DNA from: JAWUXM01 sp034111325
GTDB lineage: Bacteria; Pseudomonadota; Alphaproteobacteria; Rickettsiales; JABIRX01
Reading direction: 5' to 3'
Assembly: GCA_034111325.1 (NCBI GenBank)
Contig: JAWUXM010000002.1
Location: forward strand, 1-64,000
DNA: 64,000 bases
This document shows, in pieces, positions 40,500 through 50,334 of this stretch; position 1 is the stretch's first letter; the number at the start of each line of letters is the position of its first letter. The notes under the pieces are model-generated. The model made no database searches. It saw only the letters and a list, made by a program, of their open reading frames with translations, and was not told where the DNA came from. The translations under genes and the position numbers were made by a program.

Positions 40500-41045
40500 T
40501 TAATTTTTAGCACTAGGTTTAGCATTAGGTTTCGACTCAAAGCCTTTTGAGATAGTTCCTGCCGACCCCCCTAGCTGCGTCAAGAAAGTAGTTGAGCCAT
40601 CAAAGAAAGGTTTGATATTGCGAGCTTGCGCACCATAAATCTGCGCTTGTGAAGCAAAGTTTAAGCCTTGAGACTCAAAGCCGTAAGCATCACGCTCGGC
40701 ATTTCTGCGAATTGTAAGCGCATCGACCTCACCTAATGCGGCAGTCTCACCCAATATATCCAATGGGCTTCCTTCATCCACCACCACGCCCGAGCCTGAA
40801 TATATAGATCTTTGCTTACCTTTTATGATTTCAAGCCTTCTGCGGTAATTATCCTCTTCGATCTTTCCCTTTTTGCGGCTATCGTCCGCAAGACCGTCCG
40901 CAGTAACTTTGTTGTTGTTGGCGACCTGCGCTTGCGCTCTAGCGGTGTTTTTGGCAGATTCTCCCTGAGTATAAGCACTATAGCCCGCAGCACCCGCCCC
41001 TGCCACTGCTACCGCTATTAAGGCGATGGTTGCTGGTTCACACAT
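40500..41045 (-). CDS. Internal virion protein, T7 gp14-like
   Basis: 181 residues. Opens MCEPATIALIAVAVAGAGAAGYSAY, a membrane-inserting helix, then a charged helix with RRRLEIIKGKQRSIYSGSGVVVDEGSPLDILGETA and NAERDAYGFESQG. This pattern is common to gp14-like ejection proteins of many podoviruses. Overlaps the upstream gene by 8 bp. Confidence 0.8.
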   Translation of the reverse strand: MCEPATIALIAVAVAGAGAAGYSAYTQGESAKNTARAQAQVANNNKVTADGLADDSRKKGKIEEDNYRRRLEIIKGKQRSIYSGSGVVVDEGSPLDILGETAALGEVDALTIRRNAERDAYGFESQGLNFASQAQIYGAQARNIKPFFDGSTTFLTQLGGSAGTISKGFESKPNAKPSAKN

Positions 41046-41514
41046 GATTTAACCTCATAAATAATTTTCTATATGGCAAGTTTTTTGCCCCGTGAGCCAA
41101 TGGCTCACTAAGTTGAAAGCCAAGATATTTTAACCATAATTTAGCTAGGTCGTTCCTATCATCAACGTAATTAGCCAATTCGCTAAAATTTTCTGACATT
41201 AGTTTAAATACTGGCTTGCAGTGTCTTGCAAAAGTTATCCAATATTTATCCATGTTTTTTGCGCCAAGCATCCACGGAACACCAAAATCAGTAATAAATG
41301 ATAGCCTTTGAACTCCAAAAATAGCTACTATGTTGCCATCCACCAACCCAGTCCACGCATTGTTTTTAATATGATATAGATTTTGCAAAGCTTCTTTTAT
41401 ATCCACACCTTGCGCATCCTCTACCTCCCGCCTGTCTGCATCACGAATGTTTTTAATCACGTAATCAATGTCTTCTCTTGTCATTTTACGCACGATTGAT
41501 CTTCTACTCATCAC
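41038..41514 (-). CDS. GNAT-like phage protein (T7 gp13-like)
   Basis: 158 residues. An acetyltransferase-like fold is suggested by VKNIRDADRREVEDAQ, a central AIFGVQRL strand region and LWLKYLGFQLSEP near the C-terminus. Such proteins sit between the tail nozzle and internal core genes of podoviruses and are called gp13 or DUF2833-like. No proven substrate. Overlaps the nozzle gene by 11 bp. Confidence 0.6.
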   Translation of the reverse strand: MMSRRSIVRKMTREDIDYVIKNIRDADRREVEDAQGVDIKEALQNLYHIKNNAWTGLVDGNIVAIFGVQRLSFITDFGVPWMLGAKNMDKYWITFARHCKPVFKLMSENFSELANYVDDRNDLAKLWLKYLGFQLSEPLAHGAKNLPYRKLFMRLNHV

Positions 41515-44317
41515 TTACCTCAATATTTGGTATAATCGCTAACACGGTTAGCGGCAAAGGGTCGCTCTGCCTTATAAATATTCTGCCATTATCGTTCCAG
41601 TCAGGCGAGATTGAGATTTCAGCCTTTCCAGTTAATAACTCCGTCGGCTCGTTATAATCCTCATCATCTCTTTGATTATACTCCAACAAAGTATTGGCAT
41701 CCTTTCCAGCAGAAAAACCTCGTGACTCCTCAACGTAAATAGAAAGCTCGCTTACACTTTTTTTCTTATTTTGCACTTCGATTCCGCTTTGCGACAAGTC
41801 AATATCAAGCGTCTCTAAATCCGCATCGTAAGGCAAACCAGCATGAGCTTTGGAGGCAGCATTTTGCAACGTAACCGACCCACTGGTAACAACTTGTTGC
41901 GGCTCGACATCTCCATCTGCTAATATTGAAACTGTCTTGCCTTCTAAATGACCTAATCCGCCCAATGTTGAGAAAGCAAAGCTCCAATGAGTAGTTGTTA
42001 TTGCTCGCAAAGCAGCAGGCACAATGCTTTTTGCTTTTACAGATACAACCGTTGAGCTGCTATATGCAGTAACTTCAAACTGGCAACGAGCAGTAATATT
42101 GCCGTCTACGTCTTTTATTCTTAATGCTACGACCTTGCCAACGTCACCAACAACAAAGGGAGATAGTGTGCCATTCTCGGTCAGTGTAAGTGTCTCGCTA
42201 GTCTCCCAGCTCGTGCCACCCGTCAAAGTCACCATGCTTGAACTGTTGGCATTCCAATTATCTAATGACAAGCCGCTATCAACAAAGAAAGCATCCTCAG
42301 CAAGCATAAACCTACGAGAATGCAACCTCTCGGCAAAGCGCTTTGTTTGCCCCCCTATCGTTCTACGTACTGAGAAATACACATAATCTTCTTTGTAACC
42401 ACCTGTATTATCTTCCAAAATTACCGCTACACTTTCTACGTAACCGTCGGTTTTATGCCTCGCCCAAGCCCAAATTTGTTGCTTACGATTATAGGTTAGT
42501 GATAACAATTCCCCCGTGTCAGTTACACACCAGATTACCGAGAACGGCACTTTAGCCCAAGCCCATTCTACAATTTCACGGCGCTTGAATAAGTGGGAAG
42601 CCAAGAGCGTTAAAGGCTCTCCGTCTAAGCCATCAGCCTCAAGGGAGTAATTCAGATATAGCACATCTTTTCCGCCTTCTTCGACATACAATATATCACG
42701 ACCTATGCGCAGAGGTCGAACATGCGAGCAGGGAGCAACAAACTCTTCATCAGCATCTACCGAAGTTGGGGTGATTATTTCAGTATCAGACGCACCCTTC
42801 ATCAGCCACGTTGAGCCGCTGGTAAATAATATTAGCTTTTTCAGTGATGTAATATGCCTAATCTGCTGCACCTGCTCTGAGTCCATGGTGAATTGAAAAG
42901 CATCATCATCTTTGGAAGGGCTGGAAATATTCATATTGTTGAAATTCCCTATCTGTGAACCATAAACTGTTTGCGGATTGCTATTAGAGCCGCCAAAAAC
43001 TTTACGTTGTTTGTGGTAACTTACTGCGCCTGGATAATTTGTGCCATCGAAAGGACGGCGACGCTTTGGCGGGGTGTCGTTCAGTTCAGGGTCAATGTTA
43101 TTATCAACAAAGCTAGTCTCCTCTGTGCTGCCAATAAAGCCATATAGACCATTGCTTTCTCGGTAGACATTATAACGCTCTGCGTCCGTATCTCCTGCCC
43201 AAGAAAGACTTATCGTGCTAGTGCTAGTGAGTGTCGTGGAGTTTACTTCTAAATGCGTCCTAGCTGCCGCACCACCGGAGCTATAGGCTGAAAAAGCCGT
43301 TGTGTCGATATCCTCGCCACTTAAGTTCTGCAGCTCAAAAGTATTGGCAGCTTTATTTGCAACCTTAACTCTTTGACCATTTAGCTCTGTCATGCCAACG
43401 ATAGCAGAAAGGTCTGCCTCATCATCATTTGCAAAGCCATGAGATGCGGAAGTTAAAACACCTGGATTTGCCTGCGTTACGCCAGTGATAGTTTTTGCCG
43501 CCTCTTTTCCTGATAAGCTCTCTTCTGCGGTCTCTCTAGCCACCGACGTAATTTTGTAAGAATAATCAACACCGCTGCCAGTTGGTGTTGCAACTATAGC
43601 AGTTGGTGGAGCAATCGCAGGATCCCAATTGATAAAATCAAGGCTCCATGCGTAATGTTGCGTCCTTGAAAGCTCCGACTCTTGATATAGCGGGTGACAA
43701 AGTGTCATAATGTCTGTGCTTTGCGTGTATTTCAGCTCTCGCAAAATTGATTCCGCATAGCTTGTCGTTAACTCAAAAACACGTGCTGCATTACCGCCGC
43801 TTGTAAATGTAGTATATGCCGAGCTATCAATATTGTTTCCGTCTTGGTCGGTTAATTCAAACGTGTTGGTAGTTTTATTGGCAACAACAACAAAGCGACC
43901 ATTTAGCTCTGTCATCCCCCCCACTGAATCTAGCCATAGCCACTCGCCATCGACGTAACCATGCCCTGAGATTGTCATCACAGCAGGACTAGCCTCGGTG
44001 ATTGCTGTAATAGTTTGTGCTGGCTCAAGAACCAAGCCAGCATCTTTTATAACTCTCACCATGTTTTCAGTGAATTCTAAAATATAGTTTTGGGTCGTAG
44101 AGAATTGGAAAGGAATTAATCTTGATCTTTTTGCATGATCTCTATGCCTAGCAATAAATTCTGTGCCTGCTCTATTAGCAACACCGCCTTGAATCTGCGG
44201 CACGAAATTTAGGCACGTGCGCAGCCCAGTTACATATTTTACTAAATCAGTGTGAGCGTAAAGCTCTGGTGATATTTCTCCCCCTGCAAATGATTTTTGA
44301 CTTTTTTCCAGCGGCAT
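41504..44317 (-). CDS. Tail tubular protein B / nozzle-like protein
   Basis: 937 residues. The N-terminus KSFAGGEISPELYAHTDLVKYVTGLRTCLNFVPQIQGGVANRAGTEF is characteristic in pattern of phage tail-nozzle/stabilisation proteins. Two internal copies of a MTELNGRFVVVANKT-like motif (~residues 135-160 and ~305-330) show duplicated Ig-like or lipocalin-like modules. Follows the adaptor gene by 1 bp. The protein would form the distal tail tube. Confidence 0.8.
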   Translation of the reverse strand: MPLEKSQKSFAGGEISPELYAHTDLVKYVTGLRTCLNFVPQIQGGVANRAGTEFIARHRDHAKRSRLIPFQFSTTQNYILEFTENMVRVIKDAGLVLEPAQTITAITEASPAVMTISGHGYVDGEWLWLDSVGGMTELNGRFVVVANKTTNTFELTDQDGNNIDSSAYTTFTSGGNAARVFELTTSYAESILRELKYTQSTDIMTLCHPLYQESELSRTQHYAWSLDFINWDPAIAPPTAIVATPTGSGVDYSYKITSVARETAEESLSGKEAAKTITGVTQANPGVLTSASHGFANDDEADLSAIVGMTELNGQRVKVANKAANTFELQNLSGEDIDTTAFSAYSSGGAAARTHLEVNSTTLTSTSTISLSWAGDTDAERYNVYRESNGLYGFIGSTEETSFVDNNIDPELNDTPPKRRRPFDGTNYPGAVSYHKQRKVFGGSNSNPQTVYGSQIGNFNNMNISSPSKDDDAFQFTMDSEQVQQIRHITSLKKLILFTSGSTWLMKGASDTEIITPTSVDADEEFVAPCSHVRPLRIGRDILYVEEGGKDVLYLNYSLEADGLDGEPLTLLASHLFKRREIVEWAWAKVPFSVIWCVTDTGELLSLTYNRKQQIWAWARHKTDGYVESVAVILEDNTGGYKEDYVYFSVRRTIGGQTKRFAERLHSRRFMLAEDAFFVDSGLSLDNWNANSSSMVTLTGGTSWETSETLTLTENGTLSPFVVGDVGKVVALRIKDVDGNITARCQFEVTAYSSSTVVSVKAKSIVPAALRAITTTHWSFAFSTLGGLGHLEGKTVSILADGDVEPQQVVTSGSVTLQNAASKAHAGLPYDADLETLDIDLSQSGIEVQNKKKSVSELSIYVEESRGFSAGKDANTLLEYNQRDDEDYNEPTELLTGKAEISISPDWNDNGRIFIRQSDPLPLTVLAIIPNIEVSDE

Positions 44318-44318
44318 T

Positions 44319-44918
44319 TTACCTACCCGTTATAAATTCGCTTTCTGGTATAGGGTCTTGCAGACTCTCTTCTATATCTACCACCTCCGCTATTAGCTTA
44401 TGTTTTTGATATTGCTTCTCCATAGCATCAACAACACTTGCTTTTTTCGTAAGCGCATAGCAAATCAACGACGCTAAGTGATACGATACCATCATGCTAA
44501 ATGGGCTAGGAAATAAAGATGGGTTTATAACGTCAGCAGTATAGCGACCAAGTGCTTGGTACTGGTCTGTAAATATGGTTTTGGTGGTGCGAGTAGCGTT
44601 TAAACCAACCTCGAACGCCACCCTTTCGACTCCTAGCCTTCTTGCGCCTGTGTAGATCTCTCTGAACTTAATGCAATCCGCAGGAAAGCTATACACGTAA
44701 TCCCAATCATCAGGGGAGGTTTCCGCTAGCTGTGCCAACGCAGCACGTGCTGTAGCAAAGCCCCAATCCACTTGTGACAAAACAAAGCGAACCGCCTCAG
44801 CATAGAATATCCTGCACTGCTTTGCTTCATTAGAGCTATCAGTTTCCAAGTTGGCTATTAGATTCTTAGCCCCTATGTGAGTCAAAGCCATGTTGCAAAT
44901 TGATGCTTGGGTAGCCAT
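44319..44918 (-). CDS. Tail tubular protein A / head-tail adaptor (T7 gp11-like)
   Basis: 199 residues. ASICNMALTHIGAKNLIANLE, EAKQCRIFYAEAVRFVLSQVDWGFATARAALA and DDWDYVYSFPADCIKFREIY are typical of the gp11-like adaptor that joins portal and nozzle. Helical C-terminus. Followed directly by the nozzle gene. Confidence 0.82.
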   Translation of the reverse strand: MATQASICNMALTHIGAKNLIANLETDSSNEAKQCRIFYAEAVRFVLSQVDWGFATARAALAQLAETSPDDWDYVYSFPADCIKFREIYTGARRLGVERVAFEVGLNATRTTKTIFTDQYQALGRYTADVINPSLFPSPFSMMVSYHLASLICYALTKKASVVDAMEKQYQKHKLIAEVVDIEESLQDPIPESEFITGR

Positions 44919-44920
44919 GG

Positions 44921-45322
44921 CTAATCCTCAGAATTAGTCATTTCCACTTCAACAGGGACATTTTCGGCTGGCTTCACCTGCATAGCCGCAGCTACACCTT
45001 GTGCCTCCTGCTCTCCCTCAGCCTCATTTTGCGTGTTTAAAGCAATTTGCGTATTAAACTCTTCTATTGCGGCAATAAGCACTGTGCTCTTAGGGCTTGA
45101 ACCTAAGCCAAGATCATGCTCTTTAGCAAAAGCCATCATTTCTTTACGACTCATGCTAAGAGAGTTGTCTTCAACCTCTCCGCCAGAACTTAATTTAAAA
45201 TAACTTGGTGCGCTTTTTGGCTGCAATGTTTCTGATTTGTAATCATCTCCAGCTTCATAATATACATGTCTTTTGCCCTTCTCGCCAAAATAACACGCTT
45301 TTTGTATTTCGTATTTGTACAT
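44921..45322 (-). CDS. Hypothetical head-tail region protein
   Basis: 133 residues. The middle part (LSMSRKEMMAFAKEHDLGLGSSPKSTVLIAAIEEF) resembles a small SAP/HeH-like helical fold. The C-terminus is a Glu/Ala-rich tail. No family assigned. Located between the capsid cement and adaptor genes, 2 bp from the latter, so probably a virion protein. Confidence 0.55.
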   Translation of the reverse strand: MYKYEIQKACYFGEKGKRHVYYEAGDDYKSETLQPKSAPSYFKLSSGGEVEDNSLSMSRKEMMAFAKEHDLGLGSSPKSTVLIAAIEEFNTQIALNTQNEAEGEQEAQGVAAAMQVKPAENVPVEVEMTNSED

Positions 45323-45342
45323 GGATTAAACCTTTAGATTTG

Positions 45343-45370
45343 AATAAAAAAGGGGAGAATTAACTCCCCT
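45343..45370 (-). terminator. Intrinsic terminator after the capsid genes
   Basis: On the minus strand AGGGGAG-TTAATT-CTCCCCT followed by a T-rich run (complement of 45343-45350). It lies just after the cement gene and before the rest of the late operon, where a leaky terminator would raise capsid mRNA relative to tail mRNA. Confidence 0.8.
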
Positions 45371-45377
45371 CAAATAG

Positions 45378-45788
45378 TTAGCCTTGGTAGTTAGACTGGA
45401 AAGCCTCGACTATTCTTGCCGAGAATTGACCAGCAGTAAGGTCAGCAACATTCACTGTATATTTCATCTGCATGTATTGGTATGCACCATATTCAGGAAT
45501 AGAGCCACGATACACAACATATCCAGCGACCAACGTCGCTTTTGGCACTGCCATAGCTAGGTCTATTGCTTTGTCTGGTGTGAACGTGCTGGTAGTGTCA
45601 AACTCCAGTTGAAAATCAACTGTAGATGAACCTGCCGACGTTACCGTCTCGTCGCAAGTTACCTCAAACATCAAGGGGTTACCCTGTGCATGATCTTTTG
45701 CGTCGCCAAAGTTAATATAGTTAGTTGATGCAGCAGAGTCAGTGACAGTTTGCGCATTACTTAGTTCGTTTTCGTAATCAATAATCAT
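45378..45788 (-). CDS. Capsid cement protein, Bbp16-like
   Basis: 136 residues, Thr/Ala/Val-rich and beta-structured. The opening region with SNAQTVTDSAASTNYINFG and the central FQLEFDTTSTFTPDKAI are like those of Bbp16 of phage BPP-1, a jellyroll decoration/cement protein. Directly downstream of the major capsid gene, as in that phage. AGGTAAAAACC precedes the ATG. Confidence 0.8.
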   Translation of the reverse strand: MIIDYENELSNAQTVTDSAASTNYINFGDAKDHAQGNPLMFEVTCDETVTSAGSSTVDFQLEFDTTSTFTPDKAIDLAMAVPKATLVAGYVVYRGSIPEYGAYQYMQMKYTVNVADLTAGQFSARIVEAFQSNYQG

Positions 45789-45818
45789 GGTTTTTACCTT
45801 TAATTAATTGTTAATAAG

Positions 45819-46811
45819 TTAAGATACTACCGCTTCTGCGCTAGTGATCGCATCCACCGTACGAACAGGAACACCGTCAAACATCATCACGTGCTTACCA
45901 GCAACTTCTTGTGTTGAAATCAACACATTATTGGAGTTTTTGATTTGGCGACGTAAGAATGATTTTATTGTTCTGTTACAATAGAATACTGGACGACCAC
46001 GACCTTGCGTATGTAACAACTCAAGAGATTGAGCCATTAAATCAACAATATCTGCACTAGAACCACTTGCATCTTTAGTCAGGTCTGAAACATCAATATT
46101 CGCAATACGAACAACATAACGCCAGTCTCTTACTGTTAAGCCAACATCCCACTTATAATGAGTGCGGTAAATCTCGTAAGTACCTTTAGTTGCATGATCT
46201 TTAGTATCACGACCTAGATCTTCCATGCTCAAGCCAGCTTTTTGACCTTTAGGGAAAATAAAGTGACATAAATTGTCATCCCAAGTAACCAGCCAAATAG
46301 ACGTATTGTCTGCGCCCGCTCCTGCTCCGCTAATGATTTGTCCGCCATTTGATGCAGACATATCACTAAAACGAGGTGCAAGACCCATGAACTTTTCAGG
46401 GTTAGTGTAGCTATCTCCGTAAATAGCAGTAGTAGCGAAAGTTTGTGTCAAACCCTCAGTGAAAGCCCTATCTTCTGATAAACGAAATTCTTTAGTATTT
46501 CCGTTTAAGTCAGCTAAAGCCTTGTCAATCTCAGAGTATGTTTCCAACATGCCCATAGTATCATCGACTGTAACAGTTGTTGATTTCTCTGGTTGCACAC
46601 CGTAGTTGAGTTTTCTCCAAGTTCCTGATGGTAAGCCTGAACGAATGCTCGTTCTGTGGCTAGTTGCCCCGTTCGCTTCGACCACAACCGCATCTTGCAT
46701 AATCTCATTTGCTTGAGACAGCATTTCAACGATCAAAGGCACTTTGCCTTCTGGGTCAACACGTTTCGCCCAATCAGCGTACGATAAGTTAGTATTATTT
46801 AGTTCAGCCAT
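45819..46811 (-). CDS. Major capsid protein (BPP-1 Bbp17-like)
   Basis: 330 residues. Opens with NTNLSYADWAKRVDPEGKVPLIVEMLSQANEI and contains RTSIRSGLPSGTWRKLN and GRPVFYCNRTIKSFLRRQ, recognisable in HK97-fold capsids of the BPP-1 type. TATAGGTAAAACT precedes its ATG. Flanked by scaffold and cement genes, confirming the assignment. Confidence 0.85.
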   Translation of the reverse strand: MAELNNTNLSYADWAKRVDPEGKVPLIVEMLSQANEIMQDAVVVEANGATSHRTSIRSGLPSGTWRKLNYGVQPEKSTTVTVDDTMGMLETYSEIDKALADLNGNTKEFRLSEDRAFTEGLTQTFATTAIYGDSYTNPEKFMGLAPRFSDMSASNGGQIISGAGAGADNTSIWLVTWDDNLCHFIFPKGQKAGLSMEDLGRDTKDHATKGTYEIYRTHYKWDVGLTVRDWRYVVRIANIDVSDLTKDASGSSADIVDLMAQSLELLHTQGRGRPVFYCNRTIKSFLRRQIKNSNNVLISTQEVAGKHVMMFDGVPVRTVDAITSAEAVVS

Positions 46812-46835
46812 AGTTTTACCTATAAATTAAGTTAA

Positions 46836-47552
46836 TTAAGATTTGTCGTACAGAATGTCAGCCGCACTCCGCTGGGATGTATTATTACCCTGCTGGAATT
46901 TACCGCCTTCACTCATGCTTTTACCGATTTTTGAGAACACTCTAACAAGTTCAGGGTGATTCCCTAAGCCTGTATCGTTTAGTAAACTGCTTAACTCTGG
47001 TGTAGAAAAGCGTGCCATAGCAGCCTTGCAATGTTCTTGGGTTTGCTTTAATCGATCTCCCCCAATCTCTTTGTCAGCTTCCACGGCGTTAGCCCAACTT
47101 TCGGCTACCTCGGTATGTTTACCAACCTGTTCTCGTGCATATGTATCAACCAACTCTTGCAACGCTTCCTTGGGTATATTGTGCTTTTGCGCAATTTCCT
47201 TGGTAGCATCAAACAATCTTTGATCTACTTCCATGCCTTCGGGCAAATCTTCAGGTAAAACAACTTCATCATATTTCTTATCATCCCCTTGCTTGGACTC
47301 TTCGCCGTCATCCTCGGAATCATCTTTAGAATCTTCATCCTTAGATTTATCCTCGTCAGTTTTACTGGCTTCGTCTGCGCTTTTAGATGAGTCAAGTTGA
47401 TCATTGTTGTTTTCATCATCTTTGCTCACATCCGCCTCTTTATTTGCATCATCGCCGTAAAGCTTATCTGCAATTGTAGAGTCGGAATTTGTTTGATCTG
47501 CACTCGCCTCAGCGTTTTGTGCAGCATCATTGTTGTTTTCGTTATCTTTCAT
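46836..47552 (-). CDS. Scaffolding protein
   Basis: 238 residues, N-terminal half extremely acidic (Asp/Glu/Asn/Lys repeats), C-terminal half helical and ending in a basic-hydrophobic segment. These are features of internal scaffolds. Directly upstream of the major capsid gene, as usual. No protease domain. Start is supported by ATAGGTATATT before ATG. Confidence 0.8.
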   Translation of the reverse strand: MKDNENNNDAAQNAEASADQTNSDSTIADKLYGDDANKEADVSKDDENNNDQLDSSKSADEASKTDEDKSKDEDSKDDSEDDGEESKQGDDKKYDEVVLPEDLPEGMEVDQRLFDATKEIAQKHNIPKEALQELVDTYAREQVGKHTEVAESWANAVEADKEIGGDRLKQTQEHCKAAMARFSTPELSSLLNDTGLGNHPELVRVFSKIGKSMSEGGKFQQGNNTSQRSAADILYDKS

Positions 47553-47559
47553 AATATAC

Positions 47560-47826
47560 CTATTTTACATTGTTAATAATCACTTCACTAATGGCTTTGG
47601 GGTGGGCTATCAAAGCCTCACTCAAAAACCATTGACCCACCGCTTGCATGCCACAATTATAGTCAGTTTGTGGCGCATTACCCGTAAAGGCGTTGCGGTA
47701 AATTCCAGCTCGCTCTAGCAACCTCCAAGCGAACTCTTTCCCCTCTGGGGTAGACAGCATCTTTCTTAAATATTGAAGCTCTGCATCTATTTGCTCTTTC
47801 TCGCTTTTATTTTGCTTTTCCATCAC
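47560..47826 (-). CDS. Bbp19-like phage protein
   Basis: 88 residues. The core (LRKMLSTPEGKEFAWRLLERAGIY, NAFTGN, GMQAVGQWFLSEAL) matches the Bbp19-type domain conserved between portal and scaffold genes of BPP-1-like phages. Function unknown. Overlaps the end of the glycosyltransferase-like gene by 20 bp. Confidence 0.75.
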   Translation of the reverse strand: MMEKQNKSEKEQIDAELQYLRKMLSTPEGKEFAWRLLERAGIYRNAFTGNAPQTDYNCGMQAVGQWFLSEALIAHPKAISEVIINNVK

Positions 47827-48673
47827 CTTTCTTCTTTTCCATTTGTTCTTCCATTTGTTCTTTCATTGTTCTTTGGATGATCTCCTCTGCCCTCTGTTGG
47901 CGTATGTAGATTGCATCAGCAAAGAAATCTTCCGAGGTGTAGTCAAACTTAGATTGCCCTATATGTGCGCATTGTTGAGAGAGTTGATAATCACAAAAGA
48001 TCTTTTCCCCTTGATCTCTAAACTTCTCTATCAGCGATAGGTCTTCACTAACCCGACTTAATAGGTCGCACTTACCATTCTTTTCTTTGTAATATGGCGA
48101 AAAGTAAGGTTGCTTAAGGCTCTTGAAGCACTCCATGTTTATCATAAGAAGCCCCGTACCTATCTCTTTGATCTCTGCAACTCCTACTTCACTTTCCATG
48201 CTTATTTTGAGGCGCTCACCATCAAGCCCTTTCGCAACTTGTTGGTATGGGTATCTACGCTTCGGCACCGTGCAGCCTAGAATCTTCACAGGCGGCAATG
48301 ATTGACCATCGCCTTTTTCAGTATCTATCATCACATCCAGCATCCTTTGCACCGTGATTGACGGAAACATCATGTCGCTATCAATAAAAACTATATGCGT
48401 TGCTTTGACCTCTTCCGCCGCTGCAACCATCATGTTGCGACTATGCGCTATCTCTGCGGTTTTCGTATTGTTCAATGCAATGCGGACATGCACAGAAGTG
48501 GTGTGATTTGATAATGCTGAAAGAGACATAGCGAAATCTGCATGCACCATGTCACCAGAGGGAATGGCTATTAAAACCTTGTACTTCTTATATCTCTCAA
48601 TATTAGCACGAGAGCGTGCCGCAGCATCGTTGACTACTTTTTTACCGTTTAATCCTTTTCCTGATTTGCTCAT
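47807..48673 (-). CDS. GT-A type glycosyltransferase-like protein in the head module
   Basis: 288 residues. After a basic N-terminus there is a nucleotide-diphospho-sugar transferase core: VLIAIPSGDMVHADFAMSL, a D98-S-D100 (DxD) metal-binding motif in IVFIDSDMMFP, and a C-terminal RVSEDLSLIEKFRDQGEKIFCD. It sits between portal (4-bp overlap) and the Bbp19-like gene. Whether it glycosylates capsid, DNA or host surface is unknown. Last ~25 residues are a charged coiled coil. Confidence 0.75.
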   Translation of the reverse strand: MSKSGKGLNGKKVVNDAAARSRANIERYKKYKVLIAIPSGDMVHADFAMSLSALSNHTTSVHVRIALNNTKTAEIAHSRNMMVAAAEEVKATHIVFIDSDMMFPSITVQRMLDVMIDTEKGDGQSLPPVKILGCTVPKRRYPYQQVAKGLDGERLKISMESEVGVAEIKEIGTGLLMINMECFKSLKQPYFSPYYKEKNGKCDLLSRVSEDLSLIEKFRDQGEKIFCDYQLSQQCAHIGQSKFDYTSEDFFADAIYIRQQRAEEIIQRTMKEQMEEQMEKKKGDGKAK

Positions 48674-50334
48674 GCTGCTACCTGATTTAATATTGTTGAT
48701 AATGCGTTGTCACTTTCTGGCTTAGTCTCGATCAAATCTTTAATTGGCTTGGCTGCTTGCATAGCCATCTCTGTATTTGCAACATTTGCTTGCTGCTCCT
48801 GCTCTTGTGCTGTGATTGCTGCTGCATCTTCATCAGACCTAATCAAATTAGGGTGCGTACCAAGCATGTTGCCATAAGTATCAATCATTTTACCAAAGTT
48901 TACCTTGTTCTTAGACGATGGATCTATCGCAATAACTTCTGATGCAAAGCCTAAAAGCCTGTCTACTGCGGAAACACCGACTGATCTTTGCGCTTGATGT
49001 AAAACTGAAATATACTCGACCTTGATTTCAGCATTATAAAGCTCACGTGGTGGCTCTGGTATTAAACCCTTCTCATTCATTATGTTGAATGTCCTGCCGA
49101 TTAATGGGTCAAGCAGCTCTTTATTTAACCTTTCCAATACAGGACCTAGCATAAGGAGCTTCTCCTCGTGCCTCTCCTCTACTTCTCGTGCTGTAATTTG
49201 TCTGCGGTTAGAGCTTGATAGCATTAGAAATAAGTCAGCAAAGAAAGCTTGGTTAATCCTGCCTCTAATTTGCTCTGATTTAGCCTCTAATTCATTAATC
49301 CGCACATCAGTCTTGTAGGCTTCTTGAAAACCTGGGCGACCATTAACAAAGGTTGAGTATGTAACCCCTCCTGGCATTTGTGTTTTGTGTCTATTTCTCA
49401 TGTCAGGGTCGGCAACCATCGGCGGTCTCACCATCTTCTCAATCGCTTCTGCTGATCTCTTCTCATGCAACTGCAATTGCTTGGTATCTCCCAACGCATC
49501 CATTCCTGGGCAGCCAGAAGCGTAGATATCATTGCTAGTCACTTGCCAGCGAGGGCAAAATATTGGGAACTCTTCAAAGCCATCAAACGACAAAGCACGG
49601 TCTGAACTCGATTGTTCGTACAAAACGGAGCGAAAAGGCTTACTAATGCTGTCTGCTTTGCTAAAATCACGCCCTGAATTTGCTTCTACCAAGTGATACA
49701 AGTCAACCCACTCATCATATGAGCTGTTGTCGTATAGATTTTGCACAGTAGAAGAACAATTTTCATAGCCACTATATGCGACGACCTGCCCAACCGTCAT
49801 ACGAAATGAGCGTGCAAATCTCTCAACCACACCTTTTTCATTATTCGCTATCCAATACTCGCCTTGGGTGAATGTTTGCGTATGAATTACATCGTCAACA
49901 TCTGCAAAGACAGCAATAGGACATTGTCCGAACAAGCCAAGCTCGGCATATAGAAGCGGTAACGAGTCGTAGAGATTAGACCGTGAGAACACTGAGTTGA
50001 TTTGATCTTTTACTGCGCTATTCCAGCTTTTTACTTTCTGCTTGCCTTCTATTTTTGGGTCGGGATGTTGCAGGTTAAACCAAGGACGAGCTGGCGATGT
50101 TAAGCCCGACATCATACCCGCAGATAAAACGCCCAACGCTAGTTTTGCAGTGTTGTCTATTATTTTTCCGTTCTTTTTCCCACCTTTGTTTGTGTCACTC
50201 GTTAGCCAGCGACCAACACGTGGCAATATCTGCTCTGCAAGCTCTCTATGATGAGACTCGAAACTATTATATTCCTGTTTCATTCCTGAAACTACGGAAT
50301 TTGCCCTGTTAATAAACTTAGCGCCTAGCTGCAT
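48670..50334 (-). CDS. Portal protein (head-tail connecting protein)
   Basis: 554 residues. Typical segments: TAKLALGVLSAGMMSGLTSPARPWF, LPLLYAELGLFGQCPI, GCPGMDALGDTKQLQLHEKRSAEAIEKMVRPPM and ITAREVEERHEEKLLMLGPVLERLNKELL. This is the podovirus head-to-tail connector family (PF12236 type). The dodecameric ring would form the DNA entry pore and bind terminase. Its start abuts the 71-residue gene at 50334. Confidence 0.88.
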   Translation of the reverse strand: MQLGAKFINRANSVVSGMKQEYNSFESHHRELAEQILPRVGRWLTSDTNKGGKKNGKIIDNTAKLALGVLSAGMMSGLTSPARPWFNLQHPDPKIEGKQKVKSWNSAVKDQINSVFSRSNLYDSLPLLYAELGLFGQCPIAVFADVDDVIHTQTFTQGEYWIANNEKGVVERFARSFRMTVGQVVAYSGYENCSSTVQNLYDNSSYDEWVDLYHLVEANSGRDFSKADSISKPFRSVLYEQSSSDRALSFDGFEEFPIFCPRWQVTSNDIYASGCPGMDALGDTKQLQLHEKRSAEAIEKMVRPPMVADPDMRNRHKTQMPGGVTYSTFVNGRPGFQEAYKTDVRINELEAKSEQIRGRINQAFFADLFLMLSSSNRRQITAREVEERHEEKLLMLGPVLERLNKELLDPLIGRTFNIMNEKGLIPEPPRELYNAEIKVEYISVLHQAQRSVGVSAVDRLLGFASEVIAIDPSSKNKVNFGKMIDTYGNMLGTHPNLIRSDEDAAAITAQEQEQQANVANTEMAMQAAKPIKDLIETKPESDNALSTILNQVAA

